Positions 5,536-6,558 of a stretch of DNA of 6,558 bases are shown here, piece after piece. The notes beneath the pieces were generated by a model. The model made no database searches. It was not told the origin of the DNA and worked only from the letters and a program-made list of their open reading frames with translations. This stretch comes from Kiritimatiellia bacterium (GTDB lineage: Bacteria > Verrucomicrobiota > Kiritimatiellia > SLAD01), in the NCBI GenBank assembly GCA_007126995.1, contig SLAD01000392.1, positions 1 through 6,558 of the forward strand, given 5' to 3'. A program made the translations under genes and the position numbers. The first letter of the stretch is position 1. Each line of letters starts with the position of its first letter.

Positions 5536-6558
5536 ATGACAAAAATTAAGCGTGCCCTAATCAGTGTATCGGACAAAAAAGGGATCACCTCCTTTGCCGC
5601 CGGTCTCAGTGCCGCCGGCGTGGAGCTGGTCTCCACCGGCGGCACCGCCAAAGCGCTGCGCGACGAGGGCTTGACGGTGCGCGACGTCGCCGATCTGACC
5701 GGCTTTCCCGAGATGCTGGACGGCCGCGTCAAAACTCTGCATCCCCTCGTGCACGGTGGCCTCCTATATATACGCGGCAACACCGCCCACGAGCAGACGG
5801 TCGCCGACCACGATATCCCCGCCATCGACCTCGTCTGCATCAACCTCTATCCTTTCGAGCAAACCGTCGCCCGCGAAGACGTGTCCTTCGACGAGGCCAT
5901 CGAACAAATCGATATCGGCGGACCCGCCATGCTGCGCTCCGCAGCCAAAAACATGCGCGCGGTCACTGTCGTCACCGATCCCGCTGACTATGGCCGGGTG
6001 CTTGCCGAGCTGGCCGAACACGATGGCGCCACCACCGAGGCCCTGCGCATCGAACTCGCCCAAAAAGCCTTCGCGCGCGTGGCATCCTACAACGCCGCCA
6101 TCGCCGCCTATCTGGCCCGCAAGATCGATAACAAACGTGAGGCGGCGCCCTGGGTCATGACATTCGATCGCGGCATTCCGCTCCGCTACGGCGAGAACCC
6201 GCATCAGGATGCCGCTTTATATAAGGAGGCCGAGCCCGGCGAAGCCTGCATCGCCCATACCGACCAACTGCACGGCAAACCGCTCTCCTATAATAACTAT
6301 CTCGACGGCGATGCCGCGCTCGAAGCCGTCAAGGAACTGGCCGGCGAACACGGCGTTGCCATCATCAAGCACAGCAACCCGTGCGGCTACGCCACCGGCA
6401 GCTCACTCGCCGCCGCGCTGGAGGCGGCTTGGGCCGGTGACCCCGTTTCCGCCTTCGGCAGCGTCATCGCCGTCACGCGCAAAGTCGACCTCGCCATGGC
6501 GGAATGTTTGAAAGGACGCTTCGTCGAAGTTCTGATCGCGCCTGATTACGACGAGGAC
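5536..6558 (+). CDS. purH: Bifunctional AICAR formyltransferase / IMP cyclohydrolase PurH (3' truncated by window edge)
   Basis: PurH carries out the last two steps of de novo IMP synthesis: formylation of AICAR by 10-formyl-THF, then ring closure of FAICAR to IMP. The first 341 codons are visible with no stop or frameshift; the family is about 510-530 residues, so roughly a third is missing beyond the edge. The N-terminal IMP cyclohydrolase (MGS-like) domain shows ALISVSDKKG (7-16), STGGTAK (33-39), LDGRVKTLHP (61-70), NLYPFE (103-108) and IDIGGPAMLRSAAKN (125-139). The transformylase domain begins next and shows LRYGENPHQ (216-224), the catalytic KHSNPCG (278-284) and DPVSAFGS (302-309), where the last residue is often Gly in other PurH proteins. 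The sense strand is strongly C-rich (GCC, CTC and ATC codons), unlike rsmE just upstream, so purH is probably a separate transcription unit rather than part of mnmA-rsmE. Confidence 0.96.
   Translation, partial: MTKIKRALISVSDKKGITSFAAGLSAAGVELVSTGGTAKALRDEGLTVRDVADLTGFPEMLDGRVKTLHPLVHGGLLYIRGNTAHEQTVADHDIPAIDLVCINLYPFEQTVAREDVSFDEAIEQIDIGGPAMLRSAAKNMRAVTVVTDPADYGRVLAELAEHDGATTEALRIELAQKAFARVASYNAAIAAYLARKIDNKREAAPWVMTFDRGIPLRYGENPHQDAALYKEAEPGEACIAHTDQLHGKPLSYNNYLDGDAALEAVKELAGEHGVAIIKHSNPCGYATGSSLAAALEAAWAGDPVSAFGSVIAVTRKVDLAMAECLKGRFVEVLIAPDYDED

Noticed and set aside
5370..5843. Minus-strand open frame (157 codons) spanning the rsmE end, the gap and the purH start
   Set aside because: It crosses two conserved genes on the opposite strand and has no family-like motif, so it reads as a coding shadow.

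Overview
The window looks like chromosomal DNA from a high-GC bacterium (GC around 60% by eye). It is most plausibly a member of the PVC superphylum, near Verrucomicrobiota or Kiritimatiellota. The best clue is the large secreted protein at 381-3461. It combines fibronectin type III modules, cohesin-like and dockerin-like modules, and a C-terminal 'DPDGDG...N..EY..G.NP' calcium-binding motif, a mix I associate with that group. The lineage is an inference from domain style, not from a marker gene.

Layout: every gene is on the + strand. (1) 1-332 is the 3' end of a gene for a YWTD/NHL-like beta-propeller protein. (2) 381-3461 is a 1026-residue exported multidomain protein with four copies of FTLDTR just after its signal peptide. 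(3) 3462-3539 is a short gap with a good sigma70-type promoter whose predicted transcript would start almost at the next ATG. (4) 3540-4628 is mnmA (tRNA U34 2-thiolation). (5) 4658-5395 is rsmE (16S rRNA m3U1498 methylation), 29 nt downstream and probably co-transcribed with mnmA. (6) 5396-5535 is a 140-nt gap with a weak candidate promoter. (7) 5536 to the window end is the first 341 codons of purH (last two steps of IMP synthesis); it runs off the edge.

The window therefore joins two kinds of content. The left half encodes lineage-specific cell-surface or extracellular proteins, with repeats and calcium-binding modules. The right half is housekeeping: two RNA-modification enzymes acting on the decoding apparatus, then a purine-biosynthesis enzyme. 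Strand composition changes abruptly between rsmE (G-rich sense strand, TTG and GCG codons) and purH (C-rich sense strand, CTC and GCC codons). No RNA genes, insertion sequences, CRISPR arrays or convincing intrinsic terminators were seen. The parts least explained by known families are the FTLDTR repeat block and an unassigned Cys-containing module of the large protein.
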